Source: Cellulosimicrobium cellulans
GTDB lineage: Bacteria; Actinomycetota; Actinomycetes; Actinomycetales; Cellulomonadaceae
Assembly (NCBI RefSeq): GCF_024124905.1
Contig: NZ_JAMXST010000001.1
Span: forward strand, 1 to 64,000
Direction of reading: 5' to 3'
Length of the DNA stretch: 64,000 bases
The translations under genes and the position numbers were made by a program. The notes below the pieces were generated by a model that made no database searches, was not told the DNA's origin, and saw only the letters and a program-made list of their open reading frames with translations. Below are positions 39,572 through 48,825 of this stretch, piece by piece (position 1 is the first letter of the stretch; each line of letters starts with the position of its first letter).

Positions 39572-40795
39572 CTATGCCGTGCGCGCGACCATGGACCGGT
39601 GCTGGTTCTCCTCGAGGAGGCGGTCAAGGAGCTCGATCCGCGCTTCAGGGCTGACGGTCCATCGCTCCATCTTGCGATGGCTGTGGAAGCCGTGGCCCAA
39701 GTCAACATCATCCCAGCCAAATGCGCCGACGACGACCCTGTCCAGTTCGATGTGAGTTTGTCGCAGAAGTGCAATATCCTCATCCATCGATGGCGCCAAG
39801 GTCGCGTCATTAACCATGTTGTACACGCGGGTGAGGCCGAGCTTGCGTCGCAGCATTATCTCTCGCCGAACCTCGTCGAGCTGGCGCCCCAATTTTACCA
39901 GTTCATCAGTAGCTCGCGGCCTGGGGAAAGTGTCGAAGACGTCAGAGGGGGTATATCGCGGGTCGTTACGCATCCCCGACCCGTATGTGATCGCCCAAAT
40001 TTGGTGCAAGCTCGATGACAAGACTGCTTGGTCGCCGAAATCTTCGGTCGCGAAGACAACGCAGGCTTCACTCGGAATCTGGCCCGTGTTCACGCGAAGG
40101 GGCATGACTGTTTTGCTGACACGAGCGATGACTAGCACCTCCGACAGTCCAGCGATTGCGCTGCGCATTGCCGGTCGGGTTCGGAGGAACTGCCACCAAG
40201 GCGACTCCCGCACTGCCTTGGGCTTGCTGTTCCGCTCAGACCGAACCCTTTCCTGAACTCGTTGAAAGGGTATCGCATAGCTAGCGGACTCTTGTTCCGT
40301 TCTTGTGTTGAAATCCACCACCCATCGCGCAGCGGACGCGTCAGGCCGAGAGTTGAGGTCTTCGCCGTTCAGGTATGGGAAGAGGACCTCGGCGTTGCGT
40401 GGATCCGCGGCAATCCACTCTTGCGCCTCCTCGGGCTTGACGACGAAGCCCATGCCTAGCACGTAGCACCCGATGAACGCGATTCCCGAGTTCTCAATCA
40501 AGCGCGCAGGGTGTCCCTCAACCCGCCCGGCGGGTTCGAGCAGGGTGCTGATTTGCCGCACCGGAACGTCGTCGGCCGTCCGCGGGACGTCGCGCGCGAT
40601 TGAGCCGCGTGCGCCCCAGACGGCGGCGTACTCGAGATTCGCGCTGGCAGCGGGCCAGGGCCGGGACTGGATGGCCCTCGTGATGGTGAACCCCTCTTCG
40701 GTCATTGCGTCGAGTCCGACCTCGCGGGTGTCGCCTTGCGCGACAGTGTTGGTCGCGATGAGGCCGAGGGTGCCCTTCGTCTGCAGAAGCGAGGT
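39572..40795 (-). pseudogene. silent drmMI 3' cassette B (alternative C-terminal half)
   Basis: On the minus strand an uninterrupted frame of 407 codons plus stop runs from the right repeat (TSLLQTKG, then TLGLIATNTVAQGDTREVGLD) to the TAG at 39574-39572. It aligns from end to end with residues 940-1354 of DrmMI. Framework blocks are kept (ISTLLEPAGRVE, PEEAQEWIAADPRNAEVLFPYLNGEDLNSR, SPSDVFDTFPRP, REIMLRRKLGLTRVYN, LDRLLEEN) while the stretches between differ much. It has no promoter, no ribosome site and no catalytic domain, so it is silent in this orientation. Absence of any stop or frameshift argues that it is used, not decaying. Confidence 0.85.
40772..40795 (-). repeat. right inverted repeat of the drmMI invertible segment (24 bp)
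   Basis: Exact reverse complement of 38273-38296. It lies at the 5' end of cassette B, 22 bp before the recombinase ATG. Confidence 0.92.
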
Positions 40796-40817
40796 AGCAC
40801 ACGTTGACTATGACTGC

Positions 40818-42101
40818 ATGAACACCACCACCGAAGGCCGTCGCTGCGTGCTGTACGCCCGGCTCAGTGTCACCAAGGAAGAGTCCGTGTCGATCCAGCG
40901 GCAGCTCGACGCGGGGCGCAGGTATGCCGAGGCGCGAGGCTGGGAGATCGTCGGCACGTTTGTCGACGACGGTGTCTCTGCCACTGCCAACCGTCCGGAG
41001 GACCGCAAGGGCTGGGCGGCCTTGCTCACGGCTGACTACTTCGACGCGGTCGTAATCTGGAAGGTCGACCGGCTCGCACGGCGCGTCTTGGACTTCCTGC
41101 ACGCCGACGAGATGCTCCAGCGGCGCGGGGCTGGACTTGTCGCGGTTGAGGATCCCATTGACATGACGAGCCCCCAAGGGCGGGCGTTTGCCGTGATGCT
41201 CGCCGTCTTCGGCGAGATGGAGGCCGAGTCCATCCGCTCACGGGTTCGTGCCGCGCGGGCACAGATCCTCAAGGCCGGGCGCTGGCCGGGCGGCGGAGTT
41301 CCGTACGGGTACGCTTCGGCACCCAACCCCGACGGCCCGGGCCGGGTGCTTGTCAAGGACGCCGAAAGGATCGTGTGGCTGACCGAGGCCGTGGCCCGCG
41401 CCATGCGCGGTGACGCCGTCAACGCCATTGCACGATGGTTGACTGACGACGGCGCACCCATGCCAGTTCGATCGACGACCAGTGGGGCAGGTGGGCGCCG
41501 CCCATGGAACCGGCAGACAGTCGACGGTCTGCTTCGCAATCCCGTTCTTGCCGGAATGACACCTCACAACCCCGGGAGGGGAAGGAGCGGCAACCGTGTC
41601 GACCCGCTGGCCGTCGTCCGAGACGACCGCGGCGACCCCGTCGTCAACGAGACGCTCGCGATCATCACCATCGAAGAGTTCGCGGGACTCCAGCGGATTC
41701 TCAACACCCGCGACGTGCCTCAGGCCCGCAAGCGGGGACAGCGGGAGTCGACGAGCCCACTGCTGTCCCGGGTCGTCGTCTGCGACGACTGCGATGTCTT
41801 CCTGTGCCGGGGCACCAACCAGAAGAAGCCTGTGCTGTGCTGCCCGAGGTGTCGCCAGACACTGAGCCGCTCGGCGTTCGACCCGTACCTGGTTCGCCGT
41901 CTGCTAGTCGAACGTGGAAGCCAGCCGCTGGGAGGCTCAACGGTCCGCGCCCAGTGGCACGCGGTGGGCGAGGACGATGAGGCCCGACGCGAGATCCTCT
42001 TGACCCAGATCGAGAGCCTGCGCGTGCGTCGTGGCGTCGTAGGGCGCTACTTCGACAAGGATCGCGTGCTCCTGCGTTGGAGGCCGCGGTCACCGAACTG
42101 A
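40818..42101 (+). CDS. serine recombinase, candidate DrmMI invertase
   Basis: The 427-residue recombinase has the resolvase/invertase catalytic domain (nucleophile Ser17 in LYARLSVTKE; DGVSATANRPEDRKGW; WKVDRLARR; MLAVFGEMEAESIRSR at about 135). A recombinase domain follows (GGVPYGYASAPN, about 160; AINAIARWL-like helix), then a zinc ribbon (VVCDDCD ... CCPRC, about 318-350). The C-terminus is short, without the long coiled coil of phage integrases (usually 450-600 residues). ATG 40818 is the first in frame after the repeat; TATGAC just upstream is a possible -10. It lies between drmMI and drmA, which are normally adjacent, so the most economical role is inversion of the neighbouring segment. 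An integrase of the whole island is the alternative. Confidence 0.88.
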   Translation: MNTTTEGRRCVLYARLSVTKEESVSIQRQLDAGRRYAEARGWEIVGTFVDDGVSATANRPEDRKGWAALLTADYFDAVVIWKVDRLARRVLDFLHADEMLQRRGAGLVAVEDPIDMTSPQGRAFAVMLAVFGEMEAESIRSRVRAARAQILKAGRWPGGGVPYGYASAPNPDGPGRVLVKDAERIVWLTEAVARAMRGDAVNAIARWLTDDGAPMPVRSTTSGAGGRRPWNRQTVDGLLRNPVLAGMTPHNPGRGRSGNRVDPLAVVRDDRGDPVVNETLAIITIEEFAGLQRILNTRDVPQARKRGQRESTSPLLSRVVVCDDCDVFLCRGTNQKKPVLCCPRCRQTLSRSAFDPYLVRRLLVERGSQPLGGSTVRAQWHAVGEDDEARREILLTQIESLRVRRGVVGRYFDKDRVLLRWRPRSPN

Positions 42102-42146
42102 CCTGGACACGACCGCGGGAGCCGGGCCGGCGCCAGTCCGGCACGG

Positions 42147-42152
42147 TAGCGT
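42147..42152 (+). promoter_or_regulatory. candidate -10 box (TAGCGT) of drmABC
   Basis: Lies in the 121-nt gap between recombinase and drmA, 70 nt before GTG 42223. It would free drmABC from the central terminator and from the orientation of the segment. No clear -35 is seen. Confidence 0.35.
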
Positions 42153-42222
42153 GGCGTTTGCCCAGGTGGAGCGCTCGTACGTGGCGGGTTGGTCGTCGTG
42201 GCCCACTTGACCGAAGGGAAAC

Positions 42223-45200
42223 GTGAAGTTAGTGACGCAATCACCCGCGGACAACTCACCAGTCCGTCGCGAGTACGACCTGGCGTTTGCGCCTGACGGC
42301 ACGTCATGGACGGACCGCGAGAACCTCACTGACATCCTGGAGCGCGAACTCCTCGGCCCGGCCCACGGTGACGACGAGTTCCTGGATGCCCAGCCGGATG
42401 CCCTGTATCTGGTGGGGCGGATCGCACCAGCCAAGCTCACGGGCAAGGGCGGGGTCACGCTCGCGGAGGACGCGGACACCCAGGTCGACGACGACGTCGT
42501 ACCCGCCGAGGCAGCCGACCTTGGGCGGGGCGTGCCCGTGGGGGGCCGGGAGGAGGAGACGGCGGGCTCGGATGACGAGGGTGCTGAGGACGTGCCACTG
42601 CGGCGGGGCCTGATGATCCCAGCGTCGATGGGACTGCGGTTCCAGGTCGCCCAGGGTTTGGCGAACGTCGTGGTGCGCGCGTCGTGGGGGACCTATCGGT
42701 CGGAGCAGGTCGACGAGGTCACCGCATCTGGTCGTCCGAAGCGCAAGTACCGGCGGACCCCGCACGAGCACCGGGTGACGGTGCCGGTCGGGTCACTGAG
42801 GCCTGGTGTGACGGCGGACTTTCCGGTGGAGGGCGACATCCTCATCCGGATCGACGTGATCGACTACGACGACAAGCGGATCGTCGAGGCGGCGTTGTGC
42901 AACGACCAGGAGACGCCGCGCAAGATCCCGATGGACGCGTGGCTGTATCAGACTCGGCTGTACGTCGAGGCCGACGTGAACGCGCCCGACAAGGACGTGT
43001 TCTTGCCGGTGACGGACCTGATGCTGGAGGACCGGCTCGACACCGACTCTGAGCTCGCGCGGCTGGACCTGCAGTACCGCGACCGCCTGGAGTTCGCGAT
43101 CGGTCGCACCTGCTCGGTCGACTGGACGGTTGCCAAGGGGGAGCGGCGCGCGACCCAGGTGCGAACGACGTGGCTGCCGACCTCGGAGACGCCGCAGACC
43201 CAGGCGCGGGAGATCGAGGGTGCGCTGCTGGACATGACTGTGCTTGCTGCCGCCCCTGCTGAGGAGTTCGAAGCAGGGCTGCGGCCGATCGTCGCCGGCT
43301 ACACCGAGTGGCTCGCTGAGCAGACGACGAAGGCCGCCGGATTGCCCGCGCACTTGCAGGATGTGGCGACCGAGGCAGTCAAGGACGCCGGCGTGGTGGC
43401 GAAACAGCTCGCGGCAGGGCTCGACTTCCTCGTGAGCGACGAGGAGGCGCAGCGGTGCTTCCGGTTCATGAACCGGGTCATGGCCGACCAACGCGTCCAC
43501 TCCCAGGTCACCGAGCTGCGGTCCTCCAACCCCAAGCTGTCCTTGGCGCAGGCTCGCGATGACGTACTCGCGCGTGGACCGCGCGCGCACTCGTGGCGTA
43601 CGTTCCAGCTCGCATTCGTGCTCATGCAGATCGAGGCTTTGTCGCGGCCCGAGATCCCGCGCCGCTCGTCCGGCGCGGCGAAGGCTGAGCTGCTGTTCTT
43701 CCCGACCGGTGGCGGCAAGACGGAGGCGTATCTCGGCCTCGCGGCGTACACATTCGCCACTCGCCGCCGTCAAGGCGTGATCGATGGGGCGGATGGGCGG
43801 ATCGACGGCAGCGCCGGAGTTGCCGTGCTCATGCGGTACACTCTGCGTCTGCTCACGGCCCAGCAGTTCCAGCGCGCGACCGCCCTGGTGTGCGCCGCAG
43901 AGTTGGCTCGGCGGGAGGACGAGGCGACGTGGGGGAGCGAGCCGTTCCGCATCGGCCTGTGGGTCGGCACCGCGGTCTCGCCGAAGTGCTACGACGAGGC
44001 GGCTCGGCAGCTTGCCGAGGCGAACGATGGCCGCAAGTACGGCCTGACGGTCCTGCAGCTCCAGCGCTGCCCGTGGTGCGGGACTCCCATCGAGCCGAAG
44101 AACGTCAAGGGTGACGACAACGCCCGCCGCGTCCGTGTGTTCTGCGGCGATGCCTTCGGCGACTGCCCGTTCTCCGAAGGCGCAGCCGGTGACGACGAAG
44201 GGCTGCCGGTGCTGACCGTGGACGAGGAGATCTATCGCCTCGTGCCGTCGTTCGTCATTGCAACCGTGGACAAGTTCGCCCGCCTCGCTCGCGAGGGAGA
44301 AGCGGCGGCGCTGTTCGGGTACGTGCGGCGCTGGTGCGAGCGGCACGGGTACGTCCACGACGACTACCGCGAGTGCCTCAAGGGCGTCGGGGGTAAGCAC
44401 CCAGCCAAGGCGGGAGCCACAGGCGCGTCGGTGCGGCCTGCGGGCCGTCTGCGGCCACCGGACCTCATCATCCAAGACGAGCTGCACCTGATCACCGGCG
44501 CGCTCGGGACCGCCGTCGGCGCGTTCGAGCTCGCGATCGACGTCCTGAACACCTGGAACGACGAGGACAGCAACGCGATCCGTCCGCTCGTCGTCGCGTC
44601 GACTGCGACCGTGCGCAACGCGTCCGAGCAGATCAGGGCTCTGTACGGGCGGCAGGTGACGATCTTCCCTCCCCAGGTGCTCGACGTGTCCGACACGTTC
44701 TTCTCCAAGGAACTTGAAGTCACTCGGGACAAGCCGGGCCGCCGCTACATCGGAGTCTCCACGACCGGCGTTCGTCTGACGTCGGCGGAGATCGTCGTCG
44801 CCTCGACCCTGCTCTCTGCTGGGCAGGTTCTGCTCGACCAGACCGTCGCGCCACCACCGGGCAAGCCGGTCAGCGCCGACCCGTATCTGACCATGGTCGG
44901 GTACTTCAACGCGACCCGTGAGCTGGCCGGTATGGCCCGCTACATCGCCGACGACGTCCAGACCGCTGTCAAGAAGCGCCGCCCGGGCAAGTTCTTCCCC
45001 CCGCGCTACGGCACGATCCCAGCCGGGATCAACATGGCCGAGCTGACCTCCCGCGTCGCTTCGAGCGACATCGCCGGCACCCTCGACCAGATGGGTGCGG
45101 CATTCGACCTCGCGTGGGACTCGACCGAAGGGCGCAGGGAGTGGAGCGCTGCAGCCCGAGCGGCGCGCGAGGTGAACGAGCGGTTCGCGTACCGCGAGAC

Positions 45201-45996
45201 GAACCCGTTCGACGTCGTGCTGGCGACCTCGATGCTCCAGGTCGGGGTTGACGTGACACGGCTCGGCCTGATGCTCATGGTCGGCCAGCCGAAGAACACC
45301 GCCGAGTACATCCAAGCGTCCTCGCGCGTCGGTCGGGATGCCTCACGCCCGGGTCTCGTGGTCACGCTCGGGAACTGGGCGCGGCCGCGCGACCTCGCCC
45401 ACTTCGAGCAGTTCCGGCACTACCACGAGACGTTCTACTCCCGGGTCGAGCCGCTCTCGGTCACTCCGTACTCGTACACCTCGATCGAGCGGTCCCTCGA
45501 CGGCGTCCTGGTGTCGGCGGCCCGGGTTATGGACGCCGTCCGCGAGAACGGGCTCTCACCGGAGCAGAGTGCCTGGCACGTCGACGACGCCAAGGACCGG
45601 TTGGAGGGCTTGATCGCCCAGATCGTCGAGCGTGCGAAGGTCGCCGGTGGTGAGCCCGCCGCGCTAGCGGTCAAGGAGCGGCTGAACAACCGGTTGGACA
45701 ACTGGTCCAAGCGGCGCGCGTTCGTGCAGCAGAAGCAGCACACGCTCGTGTACGAGAAGATTCGGAACGGCAAGGAGGGTGAGCTCTCTCCGCTACTGCT
45801 CTCCCCGGAGAGTTCGCGCGCCGACGCTGGCGTCCAGGACCACCCTCCGTTCGTCGTCGCGAACTCGATGCGCGAGGTCCAGCCCGAGATCAACTTGCTG
45901 GTCTCGCCCAAGAAACTCATGTCCTGGGAAGTGATGAACGCGACGCGGGACTGGGCTCCGATGCCGCAGACGGACGCGGAGGAGACCGATGACTGA
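42223..45996 (+). CDS. drmA: DISARM helicase DrmA
   Basis: This 1257-residue protein has a C-terminal SF2 helicase core: Walker A PTGGGKT at 494-500, DEAH-like IIQDELHLITG at about 752, motif III-like VASTATVRNA, and motif VI YIQASSRVGRDASRPG at about 1037. The N-terminal 480 residues have no domain I can name. A Cys set between helicase halves (CPWCG ... CGDAFGDCPF) may bind zinc. With DrmB it forms the core restriction complex acting on incoming unmodified DNA. GTG 42223 has GAAGGG upstream; it overlaps drmB by 8 nt. Confidence 0.93.
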   Translation: MKLVTQSPADNSPVRREYDLAFAPDGTSWTDRENLTDILERELLGPAHGDDEFLDAQPDALYLVGRIAPAKLTGKGGVTLAEDADTQVDDDVVPAEAADLGRGVPVGGREEETAGSDDEGAEDVPLRRGLMIPASMGLRFQVAQGLANVVVRASWGTYRSEQVDEVTASGRPKRKYRRTPHEHRVTVPVGSLRPGVTADFPVEGDILIRIDVIDYDDKRIVEAALCNDQETPRKIPMDAWLYQTRLYVEADVNAPDKDVFLPVTDLMLEDRLDTDSELARLDLQYRDRLEFAIGRTCSVDWTVAKGERRATQVRTTWLPTSETPQTQAREIEGALLDMTVLAAAPAEEFEAGLRPIVAGYTEWLAEQTTKAAGLPAHLQDVATEAVKDAGVVAKQLAAGLDFLVSDEEAQRCFRFMNRVMADQRVHSQVTELRSSNPKLSLAQARDDVLARGPRAHSWRTFQLAFVLMQIEALSRPEIPRRSSGAAKAELLFFPTGGGKTEAYLGLAAYTFATRRRQGVIDGADGRIDGSAGVAVLMRYTLRLLTAQQFQRATALVCAAELARREDEATWGSEPFRIGLWVGTAVSPKCYDEAARQLAEANDGRKYGLTVLQLQRCPWCGTPIEPKNVKGDDNARRVRVFCGDAFGDCPFSEGAAGDDEGLPVLTVDEEIYRLVPSFVIATVDKFARLAREGEAAALFGYVRRWCERHGYVHDDYRECLKGVGGKHPAKAGATGASVRPAGRLRPPDLIIQDELHLITGALGTAVGAFELAIDVLNTWNDEDSNAIRPLVVASTATVRNASEQIRALYGRQVTIFPPQVLDVSDTFFSKELEVTRDKPGRRYIGVSTTGVRLTSAEIVVASTLLSAGQVLLDQTVAPPPGKPVSADPYLTMVGYFNATRELAGMARYIADDVQTAVKKRRPGKFFPPRYGTIPAGINMAELTSRVASSDIAGTLDQMGAAFDLAWDSTEGRREWSAAARAAREVNERFAYRETNPFDVVLATSMLQVGVDVTRLGLMLMVGQPKNTAEYIQASSRVGRDASRPGLVVTLGNWARPRDLAHFEQFRHYHETFYSRVEPLSVTPYSYTSIERSLDGVLVSAARVMDAVRENGLSPEQSAWHVDDAKDRLEGLIAQIVERAKVAGGEPAALAVKERLNNRLDNWSKRRAFVQQKQHTLVYEKIRNGKEGELSPLLLSPESSRADAGVQDHPPFVVANSMREVQPEINLLVSPKKLMSWEVMNATRDWAPMPQTDAEETDD

Positions 45997-48007
45997 TGTC
46001 GTCGAAGGCGAACTCCTCGACCCGCTGGGCGATCTCGAGTCCTCTGAGTCGATGACCGCGTCGAAGAATCGCGCCAAGGTCGGCTCGGCCCGCCCGTCCA
46101 ACTTGCTGTACACCTACGGGCCGGGCTCGACGATGGACCTCCCATCGTTCACTGTCATGCCCGCTGGCCTCAACGATTGGGAGAGCATCTGGAAGCGCAG
46201 GCAAGGTGAACCGCCGCGCGTCCACGCCCCCCGCCTGCTGGACGCAGTCAAGATCCACCTCGGTCCGCAGGTGACCGAGTTGCGACCCTTCCCTTGGGCG
46301 CCCAAAGCGACAGCGCAGAGCAAGGAAGGCGACGATCTTGGTGTCCCTGCACGTGTGTTTCCCCAGTGGATGCGGTGCACTGGCTGCGACATGCTCGGTC
46401 CGCTGACCAAGTTCTCGTACCGCAACACCAACCCCTACCGCCCGGACGAGGCCAGGTTCGAGCACGAGAAGTGCCCTGGTCGTCGGGGAAAGCCATCGAA
46501 AAGGCCAGTTCCGACTGTCCCCGCTCGCTATCTGCTCGCTTGCCCCGACGGACACCTCGACGAGTTCCCCTATGACTGGTGGGTCCACCAGGGCGGTAAG
46601 TGCCCCGCAGCTGACGTCCCTCCGCTGAAGATGGAGGACCGCACCGTCGGCAAGGGGGCCTCCGCGACGATCTCATGCACCGCCTGCGGGAGCAGACGCG
46701 CCATGAATGAGGCGCAGGGCGAGGTCGGGGCCGCCAAGTTGCCGCGCTGCCGGGGCCGACACCCGCATCTGGCCCTGTTCGAGAAGAGCGGCTGCGTCAA
46801 CCAGACCAAGCTGATGCTGCTCGGCGCGTCGAACCTATGGTTTCCCGCGACGCTGTCGATCGTCGTCATGCCCGAGTCAGCTGTGGAGACTACTGCCTCG
46901 ATCGCAGCAGATCTGCTCGCCACCGCGGGACCCAAGCGCGTCGAAAAGTGGCAGGACGATCTGGCCAAGTGGCTTGAGTTCCTCGAGGACGAGGAGTCGC
47001 AGTTGGCGAACTTGCCGGACGACCAGCTTGCGGCGGCGGTGTCTGAGTTGCTCGCGCCACCGCCGTCGCAGGAGCAGATCGAGGAACAGCGCAAGAACTT
47101 CGATCCTGTCAGCCTGCTCGTCCCAGAATGGAACTACCTTCTACGCGACCCGCTGGGCAAGCAGCACAGGGCCGACGACAAGAGCGGGCTGGTGCTGTCG
47201 CCGCCCGAAGGGGGAGTGCACCACAACCTCGAGGCGAACCACGTGGCTCGTGTGCTCGCCATTGACAAGCTGCGCAAGGTCAACGCCGTTCTTGGATTCA
47301 CGAGGATCGATGAGATGGAGCGAGCCAACGACGTCGGCAAGCGGCTCGTGCGCCTGACTCGTGACGGTCGGCCGCAGTGGACCGTCGCTACTGAAGATCG
47401 AGGCGAGGGCATCTACTTGCAGCTCGACGAATCGGCGGTTGCTGAATGGGAGGCCAAGGTCGAGGCGACCAACCTGTGGGAAGCCCACCGCACCGCCCAT
47501 GAGCGAAACTTCAACGCCCGCTTCTCCGAGACCGCCAAGGACGTCGACCCCGATACCCGGTTCCGGCCCGCGCGGTACTGGCTGTTGCACACGCTGTCGC
47601 ACGTGCTGATCCGGGAGATGGCGATGTACTCCGGGTACTCGGCGGCGTCGTTGTCTGAACGGATCTACGCGTGGAAGCCCGAGGACGGGCGCCCCGCAGC
47701 GGCTGGGCTGCTCATCGTCACGACCGCCTCGGACTCCGACGGGACGCTCGGCGGCCTGGTCCAGCTCAGCGAGTCGGCCAACCTCGAACGGGTCACGTCA
47801 CGGGCGCTGCGTCGGGCGCTCAGGTGTTCCTCGGACCCGGTGTGCGCGCACCGGACACCCAAGGAGCCCGAGGACTTCCTCCACGGCGCGGCCTGCCACA
47901 CATGCGCGATGGCATCGGAGACGTCGTGCGAGCGGGCAAACCGTTTCCTCGACCGGCGCTTCCTCGTTGACCTCCCGGGAGCGCAGGGCCTTGGCTTCTT
48001 CCACTGA
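45989..48007 (+). CDS. drmB: DISARM protein DrmB (DUF1998)
   Basis: This 672-residue protein carries the DUF1998 block LLHTLSHVLIREMAMYSGYSAASLSERIY at about 532-560, followed by a cysteine-rich end (CSSDPVCAH ... CHTCAMASETSC) that probably binds zinc. Earlier Cys groups are in WMRCTGCDM and CTACGSR. It is the partner of DrmA; ATG 45989 has GGAGGAGACC upstream and overlaps drmA. Confidence 0.93.
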   Translation: MTDVVEGELLDPLGDLESSESMTASKNRAKVGSARPSNLLYTYGPGSTMDLPSFTVMPAGLNDWESIWKRRQGEPPRVHAPRLLDAVKIHLGPQVTELRPFPWAPKATAQSKEGDDLGVPARVFPQWMRCTGCDMLGPLTKFSYRNTNPYRPDEARFEHEKCPGRRGKPSKRPVPTVPARYLLACPDGHLDEFPYDWWVHQGGKCPAADVPPLKMEDRTVGKGASATISCTACGSRRAMNEAQGEVGAAKLPRCRGRHPHLALFEKSGCVNQTKLMLLGASNLWFPATLSIVVMPESAVETTASIAADLLATAGPKRVEKWQDDLAKWLEFLEDEESQLANLPDDQLAAAVSELLAPPPSQEQIEEQRKNFDPVSLLVPEWNYLLRDPLGKQHRADDKSGLVLSPPEGGVHHNLEANHVARVLAIDKLRKVNAVLGFTRIDEMERANDVGKRLVRLTRDGRPQWTVATEDRGEGIYLQLDESAVAEWEAKVEATNLWEAHRTAHERNFNARFSETAKDVDPDTRFRPARYWLLHTLSHVLIREMAMYSGYSAASLSERIYAWKPEDGRPAAAGLLIVTTASDSDGTLGGLVQLSESANLERVTSRALRRALRCSSDPVCAHRTPKEPEDFLHGAACHTCAMASETSCERANRFLDRRFLVDLPGAQGLGFFH

Positions 48008-48740
48008 CTCCGCAGCGAAGCGCGTCGCTGCATGCCGCGACCTTGGCGTGCTGCTGACGGGGACCGAGGCGGGGCTCGTCGCCTCGGCCCTCGAAGAGGG
48101 GCTGAGCCTGACGACCGCAGTCGGTGCGATCGACCCGGCAAAGAAAGCTCGCGTCAACGAGATCGCCGCCGCTGCCGGGCTGAGGTTCGAGGGCGACCTC
48201 GTCGCGGCAGTGCTCCGTGGAATCGAAGGAGCGCACTCGACTGCCCGCTCCGTCGACACCATCTGGACCATGCCTGGACACGTCGCACAGGGAGGCGGAC
48301 TCACGACGTCACTCGTCTCGCTCATCAAGGGCGCCCGACAGTCCGTCGTGTGCTCGACATTCAACGTCCAGAAGACATCGGGCCTGTGGAAGGCCTTGCA
48401 CGAGACGGCGAGGCACCCAGGCGTGTCGCTGCGTGCCTACATCGACGCCGAGGCGAACGCCGGCGGCTCTGGGCCGAGCGCGACCGAGACCGCCCAGTGG
48501 CTCGCCCCTGGCGTCGTTCTCCAGACGCGGTTGTTCGAAGGAAAGCCTGTCCGCAACCACGCGAAGTTCCTCTCCGTCGACCACCGCTTCGTCGTCGTCA
48601 CAAGTGCGAACTTCTCCTGGAGCGCCGAGTTTGGCAACGTCGAACTGGGCGTCCGCATCGACGACGCAGGTCTGGCAGAGCGCATCGAAGACGAGATGCG
48701 AGTTGCCGAGAGGTACCTCTATGTGGTTGTGGACCCTTAG
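47967..48740 (+). CDS. drmC: DISARM phospholipase-D-like protein DrmC
   Basis: The 257-residue protein has a single PLD/HKD motif, NHAKFLSVD (about 198-206), followed by TSANFSWSAEFGNVELG. Dimerisation would complete the active site, as in PLD-family nucleases. The start is uncertain: TTG 47967 gives a 41-nt overlap with drmB; TTG 47991 is in frame and has a GGGAG about 10 nt upstream. It is the last gene of the class 1 DISARM set. Confidence 0.87.
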   Translation: MTSRERRALASSTDSAAKRVAACRDLGVLLTGTEAGLVASALEEGLSLTTAVGAIDPAKKARVNEIAAAAGLRFEGDLVAAVLRGIEGAHSTARSVDTIWTMPGHVAQGGGLTTSLVSLIKGARQSVVCSTFNVQKTSGLWKALHETARHPGVSLRAYIDAEANAGGSGPSATETAQWLAPGVVLQTRLFEGKPVRNHAKFLSVDHRFVVVTSANFSWSAEFGNVELGVRIDDAGLAERIEDEMRVAERYLYVVVDP

Positions 48741-48825
48741 AAGTCGTGCGGGTGTGGCGCGGATTGCATAGATCTACGTCGTCGCGAACAAACGTCCCGG
48801 CGCCGCCATATCGGTGGAGGTGCTC

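Larger units (their letters stand above)
38273..40795. mobile_element. predicted 2.5-kb invertible segment switching the DrmMI C-terminus
   Basis: The segment is bounded by perfect 24-bp inverted repeats. It holds the drmMI variable 3' part (A, plus strand, ending 39520), a central hairpin, and a second open 3' part (B, minus strand, ending 39572). A serine recombinase gene starts 22 bp outside the right repeat. Inversion joins constant codons 1-947 to cassette B in frame and would give a 1346-residue DrmMI-B. The layout follows phase-variable methyltransferase loci; the inversion itself is inferred from sequence. Confidence 0.8.

Noticed and set aside
39572-40705. Cassette B considered as an independent methyltransferase gene starting at the ATG at 40705
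   Set aside because: It lacks motif I and NPPF, has no ribosome site, and its homology continues upstream of that ATG to the inverted repeat; it is a 3' cassette, not a gene.
40473-40817. Longer recombinase start upstream of 40818
   Set aside because: The added residues are antisense to cassette B and unlike recombinase sequence; the family N-terminus (CVLYARLS) begins just after ATG 40818.
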